NCBI RefSeq assembly: GCF_018449435.1
Contig: NZ_JAHCMU010000008.1
Span: 1-64,000 of the forward strand
Direction of reading: 5' to 3'
Source: Flagellimonas sp. 389
Lineage (GTDB): Bacteria; Bacteroidota; Bacteroidia; Flavobacteriales; Flavobacteriaceae
DNA: 64,000 nt
Within the stretch, counting starts at the first letter, position 1, and the number at the start of each line of letters is the position of its first letter. This document shows positions 51,898 to 60,584 of this stretch, piece after piece. Under the pieces are notes generated by a model, which saw only the letters and a list, made by a program, of their open reading frames with translations, did no database searches and had not been told where the DNA came from. The position numbers were made by a program, and so were the translations under genes.

Positions 51898-53221
51898 TTT
51901 TATTGTAGAGTGTCTTTCTAGTGATTTGCAAAAGCTTGGCAGCCTTGCTCTTGTTAAAATTGGTCTGCTTCAAGGCATTAAGAATCTTTTCCTTTTCATA
52001 GTCCGATTTAGAAAATTTGGATTGGGAAGAGCTCTCAACCACACTGTCAACGGTACTAGGAATCGAACTTAAATGTACCGTATCTCCTTCTGTAAACAAA
52101 ACAGCGCGCTTAACTACATTTTTTAATTCCCGAAGGTTTCCAGGCCATGCGTAGTTATGGAATGAATGTTTGACCTCTTCGGAAAAATCGATTACATTCT
52201 TATCAAGTTCCTTATTAGCACTATCCAAAAAGTATTTGGCAAACAACAACAAGTCGTCAACACGCTCCTTCAATGATGGAATTTCAACAGAAAACTCATT
52301 TAGACGATGGTATAAATCTTCTCTAAAACTACCTTCGGCGACAGCATCCAATAAATTTTCATTGGTCGCGGTTATAATGCGTACATCGACAAAAACTTCT
52401 TTTGTGCTACCAACGCGCTTTATCTTTCTTTCTTGAAGCGCCCTAAGTAATTGTATTTGGTTCTCATAAGAAAGATTTCCTATTTCATCCAGAAAGAGCG
52501 TACCTCCATTTGCAGCTTCAAAATGACCCATTTTATCATCGATAGCCCCGGTAAAGCTTCCCTTTACATGTCCAAAAAATTCACTGGTCGCAATTTCCTT
52601 AGGGATGGCGCCACAATCCACGGCAACAAAATTCTTGGTTTTCCGCTTACTTTTATCATGAATGGCTTTGGCAGTAACTTCTTTTCCCGTACCACTTTCG
52701 CCAGTAATTAAGACCGACATGCTTGTTGGGGCCACCAAATCTATATACTGCTGTAATTTTCTGGACACATCACTGGTTCCGACGATAGTTCCCGATTGGG
52801 CCGATGCAACTGATCGGTCATTGGTGTCTTCGGTTTTTACAGGTCGTGCTTTTTCAGGTGCCTTGGTGTTGAGGGCACTGGTAATTATCTTGAGTATGTT
52901 TTCTGGGGTAAAAGGTTTGGAAATATAATCGAACGCCCCTTTTTTCATGGCGCTTACCGCAGTTTTCACTTCTGCGTAACCGGTCATCAAAATTACTTGT
53001 GTACTTGGGAATTCAGATTTTATTCTTGAAAGTAGTGCTATGCCATCTCCTTCGGGCAACCGAACATCGGATAGAATAATATCGAAAAGGCTTGACTTTA
53101 ATTTCTGTTTGGCATCCGTAATCGTATAGCTTGTAGAAATATCAAAGTTATGCTTGGCCAAAAACTTATGGAGCATTTGGCAAAAAGCTGTGTCATCCTC
53201 AATGATTAAGATTTTGGGCAT
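51872..53221 (-). CDS. Sigma-54-dependent response regulator (NtrC family)
   Basis: The 449-residue protein has three domains. The receiver has phospho-Asp52 (LSDVRLPEGDG). The AAA+ core has Walker A GESGTGKE, the sigma-54-contacting loop GSFTGA (usually GAFTGA) and GTLFLDEIGNL Walker B. The C-terminal Fis-type helix-turn-helix is NKSKAAKLLQITRKTLYNKI. It activates RpoN-dependent genes after phosphorylation, probably by the adjacent convergent hybrid kinase. A conserved promoter pair (GG/GC) was not located in this window. Confidence 0.93.
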   Translation of the reverse strand: MPKILIIEDDTAFCQMLHKFLAKHNFDISTSYTITDAKQKLKSSLFDIILSDVRLPEGDGIALLSRIKSEFPSTQVILMTGYAEVKTAVSAMKKGAFDYISKPFTPENILKIITSALNTKAPEKARPVKTEDTNDRSVASAQSGTIVGTSDVSRKLQQYIDLVAPTSMSVLITGESGTGKEVTAKAIHDKSKRKTKNFVAVDCGAIPKEIATSEFFGHVKGSFTGAIDDKMGHFEAANGGTLFLDEIGNLSYENQIQLLRALQERKIKRVGSTKEVFVDVRIITATNENLLDAVAEGSFREDLYHRLNEFSVEIPSLKERVDDLLLFAKYFLDSANKELDKNVIDFSEEVKHSFHNYAWPGNLRELKNVVKRAVLFTEGDTVHLSSIPSTVDSVVESSSQSKFSKSDYEKEKILNALKQTNFNKSKAAKLLQITRKTLYNKINQYQLEV

Positions 53222-53287
53222 ACCTTAATCTAATATACGATAAGGATAAAGTTATGGACTTTAAGAGCGTGGTAAAATTATCATAAA

Positions 53288-53319
53288 AAGGAGAGGCCCA
53301 CGTGAGCAGACCTCTCCTT
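53288..53319 (-). terminator. Terminator after the small secreted protein gene
   Basis: A 9-bp stem (AAGGAGAGG/CCTCTCCTT) is followed on the minus strand by TTTTTAT, 39 bases after the gene at 53358. Confidence 0.75.
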
Positions 53320-53357
53320 AACCAAACTAACCTAACACGATTAATCAAAAATTGTAA

Positions 53358-53663
53358 TTAGATTTCTATCCAATTTCCTTCGGCATCAGCATACAATGTT
53401 CCAGAAGTACCATCTTCCAATGATAGCTCCAACTTGTATTGCTCAGATGCATTTTTATAGGCCTTATTTACAGTAGCCGTTGGATAGTCCTTTGCCACAG
53501 CAGCTGTAACAGCTTCTGGAAGATCGGAAACACTGATTTCCTCAAAATCCTGTGTTGCAGTTGCTACAGTTGTTTCGTCTGCTTGTAGCTCAGCAGTTTC
53601 TTCTTGGGCGATTGCTGTAAGACCTACAAAAGATAAAACAGTTGCAAAAAATAACTTTCTCAT
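53358..53663 (-). CDS. Small secreted protein, possibly PepSY-like
   Basis: The 101-residue protein has a signal peptide (MRKLFFATVLSFVGLTAIAQ), an acidic linker (EETAELQADETTVATATQDF) and a small domain with LPEAVTAAVAKDYPTATVNKAYK and YADAEGNWIEI, as in PepSY-like proteins that bind to and modulate other secreted proteins. It is monocistronic with a strong terminator. The long upstream region has an inverted repeat (53790-53820). The function is unknown. Confidence 0.7.
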   Translation of the reverse strand: MRKLFFATVLSFVGLTAIAQEETAELQADETTVATATQDFEEISVSDLPEAVTAAVAKDYPTATVNKAYKNASEQYKLELSLEDGTSGTLYADAEGNWIEI

Positions 53664-53789
53664 GATATATATGTTTTAAAAAATTAAACTTGTTTATCTA
53701 TATGAAAATCTAGTGCCAACATTTTCTTTGTTGCTCTATTCAATTTAAGTGCCTAATAATGAATTGATTATGATATTTGTAAAAAACAG

Positions 53790-53820
53790 GATACTGTGTA
53801 ATTTTGTATACAACAGTATC
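53790..53820. promoter_or_regulatory. Inverted repeat upstream of the 53663 gene
   Basis: GATACTGT/ACAGTATC arms of 8 bp with a 15-nt spacer lie 127 bases upstream of the gene start. This may be an operator or an RNA hairpin; no protein partner is evident. Confidence 0.3.
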
Positions 53821-53843
53821 TTCATGTGTATTTTTTATACAAA

Positions 53844-53867
53844 AAAAGGCTGCCAAAGCAGCCTTTT
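53844..53867. terminator. Terminator hairpin
   Basis: A 10-bp stem AAAAGGCTGC/GCAGCCTTTT with loop CAAA. It ends transcription of the small ORF region at 53973-54080 on the minus strand, or is bidirectional. Confidence 0.75.
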
Positions 53868-53972
53868 CAACTTCCCTAGCACCATATAACCATTTTCTAA
53901 AAGAATACAATTATTTTAGGTACCACTGGGAACGGACAATACAAGGTTAGTGTTTGCATAGCATCATCCTAG

Positions 53973-54080
53973 TTATTTTTCTTTATTTTTTCTATAATCC
54001 TTGTTCAAATAAGATGCCACCAAAAAAACTGATATCACAAACGATAGAATACTGATGGCCAAAACTATTTTATAGATCAT
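53973..54080 (-). CDS. Candidate 35-residue membrane protein
   Basis: A 36-codon frame runs from ATG (54078-54080) to TAA (53973-53975), preceded by an A-rich TAAAAA. The peptide has one hydrophobic helix (IVLAISILSFVISVFLVASYL) and a charged tail KDYRKNKEK, the usual pattern of small bacterial membrane peptides. It lies alone between terminator hairpins at 53844-53867 and ~54126-54197, so it would have its own transcript. No -7 box was clearly found. Whether it is translated is unproven. Confidence 0.45.
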   Translation of the reverse strand: MIYKIVLAISILSFVISVFLVASYLNKDYRKNKEK

Positions 54081-54175
54081 TTTTTAATTTCTGGGTATTT
54101 CATAATGTTTTTGATTCTTTGTCATAAAAAGGCCGCACAGTGTACGACCTTTCTACCAAATCAATCAACCAAAAA

Positions 54176-54197
54176 ATCTAGACACCCTCATCTAGAT
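54176..54197. other. Hairpins in the 53.7-54.35 kb intergenic region
   Basis: ATCTAGA/TCTAGAT arms with an 8-nt loop lie here, and an imperfect AAAGG-CG.../...CG-CCTTT hairpin is just upstream (~54128-54152). Apart from these, the candidate small ORF and two terminators, the 690-base region holds nothing else recognisable. Confidence 0.4.
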
Positions 54198-54289
54198 GCT
54201 TTAAATTTCTTCTAATCAGTTCGGTCACAAACTTAAAAACCGCTCCAATTTATTTATAAGACACTGCTTTTTTATTTTAGTCACATTAA

Positions 54290-54333
54290 AAAAAGGGACC
54301 GTTACCAACAACTATTGGTAACGGTCCCTTTTT
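54290..54333 (-). terminator. Strong terminator after the DUF4301 gene
   Basis: A 19-bp perfect stem (AAAAAGGGACCGTTACCAA and its complement) with a 6-nt loop lies 21 bases after the DUF4301 stop and is A/T-flanked on both sides. Confidence 0.9.
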
Positions 54334-54353
54334 AAATAGAAAATATTTAGTTT

Positions 54354-55892
54354 TTAAACTTGGTGCGTAGGTTTTAAAAGATCATTCACCGTTTTCACGG
54401 GATTAAAAGTTACCAATGGCACTTCTACAAAAATAGTGTTCCAAAACGCCATGGCCCCATTCCAAAGCCCTGGAAGTTCCAGTGCTTTTAGTTCTTTGCC
54501 TTCTTTTGTCTTTTCTGTGATAAAACCTTGTTTTGTATCTATAAAGTCCAATAGATTATATTTCTCGCCTCTGTGATTTCGTACCCCACATATCAAATCA
54601 ACAGGATTAAAATGTGTTGCGTTTTTTAATATGGCCGCTTGTTCTTTATTGGAAGTATCAATTTGGGCCGACTCTATGATTTGAAGCGAAACATCATTCT
54701 CACTATCCTTTATCCAAAAAGGTCCTCCACCTGGCTCACCTTCATTTTTCACCATTCCACATACACGAATAGGACAATTGATTTTGTCTTTCATTACAGC
54801 TACTTGCCCTTCTAGATTTAAATTCGTGTAATCATTGGGGAACCTTACGTTCAACTTATTTTCTAAAAACGTCTTGATTTCATCAAGTTGTTCATTAGAA
54901 ATACTGTTGTGCTCAAGCATTTTAGCATATTCGAACGCCTTCGCCTGAACTTTAGTTAAAACACCCGCCAACATTTTCTTACTGTCGGCCACTTCTTGTA
55001 AGTTATCATCAATGACTACATTATCGATATTTTTTATAAAAATAACGTCAGCATCTTGATCATTTAAATTTTCTATTAAAGCACCATGGCCTCCGGGCCT
55101 AAATAAAATTGATCCGTCATTATTTTTAAATGGTCTGTTCTCCATATCTACGGCAATCGTATCTGTAGATGGTTTTTGATTGGAATACGTGATGTTAAAC
55201 TGGGTTTCCGTATCCTTGGAAATTTTTGGTCCTGCCTGAGCTTGTTCTTTTTTGAACATAGCATCGTGCTGCTCAGATATGGTGAAATGTAGATTGGCCT
55301 TACCCTCTGTTTTTGCGTAAAGTGCTGCCTCTTTTAAATGTTCCTCGAACGGAGTTACACTTTCAGTACCGTATTTATGAAATGGCAACAGCCCTTTTGG
55401 ATAAAACCCATAGTTGAGCCCATCTTCTATAAGCATTTCTTTCACAAAGAGATAGGCTTCTTCGTCTGAATTTTTTGCTTTTGCTGAGATTCTATCCATA
55501 ATTTGATTGTAAAACGGAAAGTCTTTCATTTCAAATGTAAACTTTTGGACCGCTGTATCACCAGTTCTTTCAGTATAGGCTGATAGTTTTTCTTTGGAAG
55601 GATCATATACATCCAAAAAATTGAACATCGCCTTGAACATTCTGGAAGCAGCTCCTGAAGCTGGCACAAATTTCAAAAGTTCCAAATCACCACGAACGCT
55701 TTCAAAATATTGGATGAGTTCCTTTTCCTCTTTTTCAGAAAACCTCAAAATACCATCTGAAACAATAGCCGCCTTTCTCAATTCCACAAATGGGATTCCG
55801 TCTTTAAATGTTTCGATCTGACCCATTACTTTTTCCTTGGAAATTCCTTTTTGTTCCAGTTGTTCTAAGTCCTGCTGACTAAAGTCGATCAT
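54354..55892 (-). CDS. DUF4301 family protein
   Basis: The 512-residue protein matches DUF4301, a Bacteroidota family with a nucleotidyltransferase-like appearance: FVPASGAASRMFK near residue 80, YPKGLLPFHKYG (~165), LFRPGGHGALIENL (~265) and ADVIFIKNIDNVV. These resemble the G-S-G-R loop and sugar-nucleotide binding strands of GT-A-type enzymes, but no activity is known. The gene overlaps the NadR-like kinase gene by 4 bases and ends the thiamine-binding/PnuC/NadR operon. Confidence 0.82.
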   Translation of the reverse strand: MIDFSQQDLEQLEQKGISKEKVMGQIETFKDGIPFVELRKAAIVSDGILRFSEKEEKELIQYFESVRGDLELLKFVPASGAASRMFKAMFNFLDVYDPSKEKLSAYTERTGDTAVQKFTFEMKDFPFYNQIMDRISAKAKNSDEEAYLFVKEMLIEDGLNYGFYPKGLLPFHKYGTESVTPFEEHLKEAALYAKTEGKANLHFTISEQHDAMFKKEQAQAGPKISKDTETQFNITYSNQKPSTDTIAVDMENRPFKNNDGSILFRPGGHGALIENLNDQDADVIFIKNIDNVVIDDNLQEVADSKKMLAGVLTKVQAKAFEYAKMLEHNSISNEQLDEIKTFLENKLNVRFPNDYTNLNLEGQVAVMKDKINCPIRVCGMVKNEGEPGGGPFWIKDSENDVSLQIIESAQIDTSNKEQAAILKNATHFNPVDLICGVRNHRGEKYNLLDFIDTKQGFITEKTKEGKELKALELPGLWNGAMAFWNTIFVEVPLVTFNPVKTVNDLLKPTHQV

Positions 55893-56452
55893 TGTTGTAA
55901 AAGATTATTTATGTGTTCTACTGCGGTTTTGAGCCTTGTCTTTTTATCTCCTTTCAAGATAACGAAATTCCGATCGTATTTTTTTAATGTGTCATGAAAA
56001 TATGCAAACATTTTTTCCCTTTCATCTGGCTTGTCCCTAAGGTCGTCCGCTTCCCATGGGGTATCTATATAAGTCAAAAAGTAGAGGTCGTATGTATTCT
56101 TTAAAGCATACTTTTCTAAAATAGGATCACACTGTCCTATATAATACGCTTCGGAATATACTTTTGTTTCCAGCAAATCGGTATCGCAAATGAGTAAATC
56201 CGTAGCTTTCTTGGTCAATTCATTTTCCAATCGGATTTGTCCTTGGGCAATAGGCAATAAATCATGCGGCTCGCAGGTTTTACGCTCGTTGTTCCATTTG
56301 TCCTGTAAATACTCACGTGCATATTCGGGTACCCAAACCGTGTTATACTGTCTTGCCAACTGTTGTGACAACGTAGTTTTTCCTGTAGACTCAGGACCAA
56401 AAAGAACTACTTTAATAAGGTTTGAGGGCTCTTGCCCAAGTTTTTCTTCCAT
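55889..56452 (-). CDS. NadR-like ribosylnicotinamide kinase domain ATPase
   Basis: The 187-residue protein contains the NadR kinase domain: Walker A GPESTGKTT at 19-27, a WVPEYAREYL substrate element, ICDTDLLETKVYSE and a lid-type DDLRDKPDERE. Full NadR also has an adenylyltransferase domain, absent here, so this enzyme would phosphorylate nicotinamide riboside (or thiamine-like) substrates only. It overlaps pnuC by 46 bases and DUF4301 by 4, an unusually tight translational arrangement. Confidence 0.82.
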   Translation of the reverse strand: MEEKLGQEPSNLIKVVLFGPESTGKTTLSQQLARQYNTVWVPEYAREYLQDKWNNERKTCEPHDLLPIAQGQIRLENELTKKATDLLICDTDLLETKVYSEAYYIGQCDPILEKYALKNTYDLYFLTYIDTPWEADDLRDKPDEREKMFAYFHDTLKKYDRNFVILKGDKKTRLKTAVEHINNLLQQ

Positions 56453-57045
56453 GCTTTGTAACCGTAAATGGCAATTATAGTCAATAAAAAATACAGCAAG
56501 GAACTAAATATTAGTCCTTTATACCAATATAGGGGCACGGTGATAATGTCACCAATGATCCAATAGACCCAGTTCTCCAATTTTTTCTTGGCCATCAACC
56601 ACATTCCCACAAAAAAGATAGCCGTGGTTAGGGTATCCACATAAGCGGTCCACGTATCGAATTTTTCGAAGAAAACGTAAACCAGGGTTACAAAAACGAC
56701 TGCACCAATGAAAAGCAATACTGACCATTTCTTTTCTTTTGATGTGGTCTTGGTGATGGGAACAAAATGGGTTTCATCAACTTTGCGCGTCCATAGATGC
56801 CAGCCTATAAGACTCATAATAAAATAATACGCATTAATGAGCATATCCCCTAAAAGGCCAAAGACCAAAAGGATATATACAAAGATTCCTGTACTGATGA
56901 TGCCCGTAGGAAAAACCAAGATATTCTCACGCTTGGAGTACCAAACGCTGAGCAGCCCAAAAACCACCCCGATCATTTCCAACACGATCAAATGTGTTGG
57001 CACACCCTCGTATTGGGCAAAAATCCAATCAAAAATGTGGCTCAT
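56407..57045 (-). CDS. pnuC: PnuC family nicotinamide riboside (or thiamine) transporter
   Basis: The 212-residue protein has about seven membrane helices with the PnuC core: WYSKRENILVFPTGIISTGIFVYIL, NAYYFIMSLIGWHLW and NWVYWIIGDIITVPLYWYKG. PnuC imports nicotinamide riboside by facilitated diffusion, trapped by a downstream kinase. The kinase gene that overlaps by 46 bases fits this. However, the thiamine-binding protein gene just upstream leaves open a PnuT-type thiamine role. Confidence 0.88.
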   Translation of the reverse strand: MSHIFDWIFAQYEGVPTHLIVLEMIGVVFGLLSVWYSKRENILVFPTGIISTGIFVYILLVFGLLGDMLINAYYFIMSLIGWHLWTRKVDETHFVPITKTTSKEKKWSVLLFIGAVVFVTLVYVFFEKFDTWTAYVDTLTTAIFFVGMWLMAKKKLENWVYWIIGDIITVPLYWYKGLIFSSLLYFLLTIIAIYGYKAWKKNLGKSPQTLLK

Positions 57046-57289
57046 ACCCGCTTCTATCAGATTTTACAATCTTCATATTAAGTAGTATGTGTTCAATATT
57101 TTCAAAAGTATCTTTTATCTCTTTATGGAGGATCTCCATTACTTCATCATACTCCCCATAGACTTGGGTACTCAATGGATTTTCTAAAATAGTAAGTCCA
57201 GAAGCTCTGAGTTTTTGGATAAAATCTATGATTGGCGCTTCAAAGTCATCTTGTAGCGGAGTTAGCGCAAGTTCTACGGATATTTTCAT
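57029..57289 (-). CDS. Thiamine-binding (MTH1187/YkoF-type) small protein
   Basis: The 86-residue protein matches the MTH1187/YkoF (DUF77) fold: a first strand ISVELALTPL, the helix PIIDFIQKLRASGL, ILENPLSTQVYGEYDEVMEIL and IEHILLNMKIVK. Relatives bind thiamine in pockets at subunit interfaces. It overlaps pnuC by 17 bases and leads the operon; a TAGCTTTG promoter box is at 57307-57314. A role in thiamine or NAD precursor trafficking is inferred from the neighbours. Confidence 0.78.
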   Translation of the reverse strand: MKISVELALTPLQDDFEAPIIDFIQKLRASGLTILENPLSTQVYGEYDEVMEILHKEIKDTFENIEHILLNMKIVKSDRSGYEPHF

Positions 57290-57306
57290 TAATCAAAAAT
57301 TAATGG

Positions 57307-57314
57307 CAAAGCTA
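57307..57314 (-). promoter_or_regulatory. -7 promoter box for the thiamine-binding/PnuC operon (TAGCTTTG)
   Basis: A perfect TAnnTTTG match on the minus strand, 17 bases before the ATG, in the gap after the PPTase gene. Confidence 0.5.
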
Positions 57315-57326
57315 CTAAAGGAAATC

Positions 57327-57968
57327 CTATCCGCCTATCATACGCAAGGCATATACACAAGTAAAACCTGCAAATTCCAAAAACGCTACATCATAATGGG
57401 ATTTTTGTCCTTTATACGAAATTTTTGCAACCGTTCTTTTATCATCGAACGCAAAATCCATGACATCTATATGCTTTAAAAAACTGAGCCCTTCTTGCGC
57501 ATAGATTTTGTAAAGAGATTCTTTAACGCCCCAAACTATGGTCAACTTTCGTACAACAGCTTCAGTATTGGCCAAAGTTCGATATTCATGTACGGGCGTA
57601 AATTTATGTGCGATACGGAGTATTTTGTCGCGCTGTTTTTCAATATCTATTCCAACTTCATCGGTCTTACTGATTATGATACCCGTAAAATCATGTGAGT
57701 GGGTTATAGAAATGTGATTTCCGTCGTTTAAATGTGGTTTCCCTGAATCATCATAAAATAAGTCACTATCCGTATAACCTGCTTCTGCCAAAAGGTGCCG
57801 TATACTCAGAAAAGCCCTTCGATGCGCTTGGGATTTCATGCCGTCCATTCTTTTTTGACAATGTGGCGTTAGACTAATATTTTTCTGTAGTTCGTTTTCA
57901 GATTCGGTGACATTCCAAATAAAAACTTGGGTGGTGGACGAGACTGTTATGGTTTTGTAAAGGGGCAC
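57327..57968 (-). CDS. 4'-phosphopantetheinyl transferase (Sfp-like)
   Basis: The 213-residue enzyme attaches the phosphopantetheine arm of CoA to carrier-protein serines. The diagnostic motifs VGIDIEK (magnesium Asp and Glu) and WGVKESLYK are present, with HISITHSHDF near 90. The length fits an Sfp-type transferase, broader than AcpS. It sits upstream of the thiamine-binding gene on the same strand with a 37-base gap containing a promoter, so it may be partly independent. Confidence 0.9.
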   Translation of the reverse strand: MPLYKTITVSSTTQVFIWNVTESENELQKNISLTPHCQKRMDGMKSQAHRRAFLSIRHLLAEAGYTDSDLFYDDSGKPHLNDGNHISITHSHDFTGIIISKTDEVGIDIEKQRDKILRIAHKFTPVHEYRTLANTEAVVRKLTIVWGVKESLYKIYAQEGLSFLKHIDVMDFAFDDKRTVAKISYKGQKSHYDVAFLEFAGFTCVYALRMIGG

Positions 57969-57989
57969 GACTAAAAGTTAAGTATTTTG

Positions 57990-57997
57990 TACCTTTG
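57990..57997 (+). promoter_or_regulatory. -7 promoter box of ahcY (TACCTTTG)
   Basis: A perfect TAnnTTTG match, 44 bases before the ATG. Confidence 0.55.
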
Positions 57998-58041
57998 CTG
58001 GCTGTTAAAGCTAAGCTACAAAAGTAAATTTACATAAAGCT

Positions 58042-59358
58042 ATGAATACAAAGACTATTCCCTATGTACCTTATAAAGTGAAAGATATTTCTTTAGCGGA
58101 TTGGGGTCGAAAAGAAATTAATCTTGCCGAAGCCGAAATGCCCGGTCTTATGGCATTGCGAAAAGAGTATAAAAACGAACAGCCTCTGAAAGGCACTCGT
58201 ATAGCTGGGTGTCTGCACATGACCATTCAAACTGCGGTTTTGATCGAAACTTTGGTAGAACTTGGGGCAGATGTAACTTGGAGTTCCTGTAACATATTTT
58301 CTACCCAGGACCATGCCGCCGCCGCTATTGCTGCAGCTGGAATTCCCGTATATGCCTGGAAAGGAATGAACGAGGAAGAATTTGATTGGTGTATTGAGCA
58401 AACTTTATTCTTTGGGGAAGATAGAGAGCCTCTAAATATGATTTTGGACGATGGTGGGGATTTAACCAATATGGTTCTGGACCAATACCCAGAGTTAGCT
58501 TCTGGCATCAAAGGACTTTCAGAAGAAACTACCACTGGAGTACACCGTTTGTATGAAAGGGTTAAAAATGGAACATTGCCCATGCCGGCAATCAATGTGA
58601 ACGATTCCGTTACCAAATCAAAATTCGATAACAAATACGGATGTAAAGAAAGTGCTGTAGATGCCATCCGCCGTGCCACGGATACCATGCTGGCCGGAAA
58701 ACGTATTGTGGTTGCAGGTTATGGTGACGTAGGAAAAGGAACGGCTGCCTCCTTTAGAGGCGCCGGCGCTATTGTTACTGTTACCGAAATTGACCCAATA
58801 TGTGCGTTACAAGCTTGCATGGATGGGTATGAGGTCAAAAAATTGGAAACTGTAATCGGTAATGCCGACATTGTGATTACCACAACAGGAAACAAAGATA
58901 TTATTCGTGAGGAGCATTTCCGTGCTTTAAAGGATAAGGCAATTGTCTGTAACATTGGACATTTTGACAATGAAATAGATATGGCCTGGCTGAACGGTAC
59001 TTTTGGTAATACTAAAGACGAGATAAAGCCACAAGTCGATAAATACACAATCGATGGTAAAGATATTATCATTCTGGCCGAAGGTCGATTGGTCAACCTT
59101 GGTTGTGCAACAGGACATCCTAGTTTTGTAATGAGCAATTCATTTACAAACCAGACTTTGGCGCAGATTGAATTATGGAACAACAGCGACAACTATGAAA
59201 ATGATGTCTATATGCTTCCAAAACATCTTGATGAAAAAGTAGCCAAACTACATTTGGAACGTTTGGGTGCCGAACTAACGGAACTTAAGCAAGACCAAGC
59301 TGAATATATTGGTGTAACGGTTGAAGGACCTTTTAAACCAGAATATTACAGGTATTAG
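58042..59358 (+). CDS. ahcY: Adenosylhomocysteinase (SAH hydrolase)
   Basis: The enzyme splits S-adenosylhomocysteine to adenosine and homocysteine, keeping methylation going. The 438-residue length is typical. Visible are the [15 protein letters not shown] substrate helix, the [13 protein letters not shown] region, the NAD-binding GYGDVGKG and the C-terminal KPEYYRY tail with the Tyr/Lys residues that reach into the partner subunit. It is monocistronic, with its own promoter box and a strong terminator. Confidence 0.97.
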   Translation: MNTKTIPYVPYKVKDISLADWGRKEINLAEAEMPGLMALRKEYKNEQPLKGTRIAGCLHMTIQTAVLIETLVELGADVTWSSCNIFSTQDHAAAAIAAAGIPVYAWKGMNEEEFDWCIEQTLFFGEDREPLNMILDDGGDLTNMVLDQYPELASGIKGLSEETTTGVHRLYERVKNGTLPMPAINVNDSVTKSKFDNKYGCKESAVDAIRRATDTMLAGKRIVVAGYGDVGKGTAASFRGAGAIVTVTEIDPICALQACMDGYEVKKLETVIGNADIVITTTGNKDIIREEHFRALKDKAIVCNIGHFDNEIDMAWLNGTFGNTKDEIKPQVDKYTIDGKDIIILAEGRLVNLGCATGHPSFVMSNSFTNQTLAQIELWNNSDNYENDVYMLPKHLDEKVAKLHLERLGAELTELKQDQAEYIGVTVEGPFKPEYYRY

Positions 59359-59404
59359 TAAATTTATCCTCTCTTTTAAAAGGATATCCAGTACAGATAA
59401 AGCC

Positions 59405-59436
59405 AATAAACCCTTGCAGGTCTGCAAGGGTTTATT
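59405..59436 (+). terminator. Terminator after ahcY
   Basis: A 14-bp perfect stem (AATAAACCCTTGCA/TGCAAGGGTTTATT) with a 4-nt loop, followed by TTTA, 47 bases after the stop. Confidence 0.88.
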
Positions 59437-59472
59437 TTTATGTGCGATATTTACAACTTTAATAGTTCTCGT

Positions 59473-60576
59473 ATGAATATTATCCTTACCGGATCAACAG
59501 GGACACTCGGCTCTCAAGTGCTGTTTTCATTGCTTGAAAATAGATTCAATACACTGGAAAAAGTGTACCTGATTGTACGAAAGAAAAAATCAACTTCCCC
59601 AAAAGAAAGAGTTTTAAAAATGATTGATAGCAGTGCAGCTCCAAAATTTATTGGGATGCATAAAGAAGAGATAACCAAAAGAATAATCGTTATTGATGCA
59701 GATGTATTGTTGGAACCTATCACATTTCTTGAGGAAAGCAAAAAGTATTACTTTATTCACTCAGCAGGTTACGTTAACCTTTCCGTAAATCCTGATAGTG
59801 AAGAAGAAATTTTTAGAGAAAACCTTGCACTCACCCAAGCTATATTTGAAGCTTACTCGACCTACCTTAAAAAATTCATTTATATAAGCACCGCTTTTTC
59901 CATCGGTAAATTGGACGGATTGCTAAATGATAATTATGTAAACATAGAACAGAAAGAATATCGCAACTTCTACGAAGCATCCAAGCATGCAGCAGAAAAG
60001 TATTTGGTAAAAGAAGGAGCTACAAAAGAAATTCCAATTCAAATACTACGTCCTAGTGTATTGGGTGGAAATATTTTGGACAAACCAAGTTTCTTTATTT
60101 CAAAGTACATGGTGTTTTATCTTTTTGCAAAGTTTTTCTACAGAAACACCTCTCTTGACTCTGTACGGATACAAGCGAATATTGATAGTAAGCTTAATAT
60201 TATCCCTACAGATTATGCAGCCAAGGTAATTGCCAAAGTATTTGATACCGATGTTCAACAACTCAATATTGTTAATTCTGAAGGCACCAATATCTTTAAT
60301 GGGATCTCAAAAATTCTAGAAACAGTTAATTTTAAAAATTTTAAGCTCACGCAAGAACTACTAACTACTGCGACTGAATTTGAAAGTTCATTGGAACAGT
60401 TTTATTATGAGACCATCGGTATACACCTGACACCATACTTAACCTCGAAACCGTATGAATGGGACACTACCCTTTTAGAAAGCATTTTACCATTACCCAA
60501 ATATAATTTAGAAGACTACTTAGTGGCAACAGTAGAATTTGCGAAGACCAACGGTTTTAAAAATCAGCGGTGGTGA
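59473..60576 (+). CDS. SDR family NAD(P)-dependent oxidoreductase (male-sterility/thioester-reductase-like)
   Basis: The ~367-residue protein has a Rossmann loop GSTGTLGS at ~7-14, the Lys-rich VYLIVRKKK strand, IYISTAFSIGKLDG and YEASKHAAEK (catalytic Tyr-x-x-x-Lys), matching the branch that includes carboxylic-acid or fatty acyl-CoA reductases. The reaction and substrate are unproven. The ATG at 59473 is chosen because an earlier in-frame ATG (59440) falls at the end of the ahcY terminator. It converges on the LytTR gene with 8 bases between stops. Confidence 0.8.
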   Translation: MNIILTGSTGTLGSQVLFSLLENRFNTLEKVYLIVRKKKSTSPKERVLKMIDSSAAPKFIGMHKEEITKRIIVIDADVLLEPITFLEESKKYYFIHSAGYVNLSVNPDSEEEIFRENLALTQAIFEAYSTYLKKFIYISTAFSIGKLDGLLNDNYVNIEQKEYRNFYEASKHAAEKYLVKEGATKEIPIQILRPSVLGGNILDKPSFFISKYMVFYLFAKFFYRNTSLDSVRIQANIDSKLNIIPTDYAAKVIAKVFDTDVQQLNIVNSEGTNIFNGISKILETVNFKNFKLTQELLTTATEFESSLEQFYYETIGIHLTPYLTSKPYEWDTTLLESILPLPKYNLEDYLVATVEFAKTNGFKNQRW

Positions 60577-60584
60577 AGTGATTT

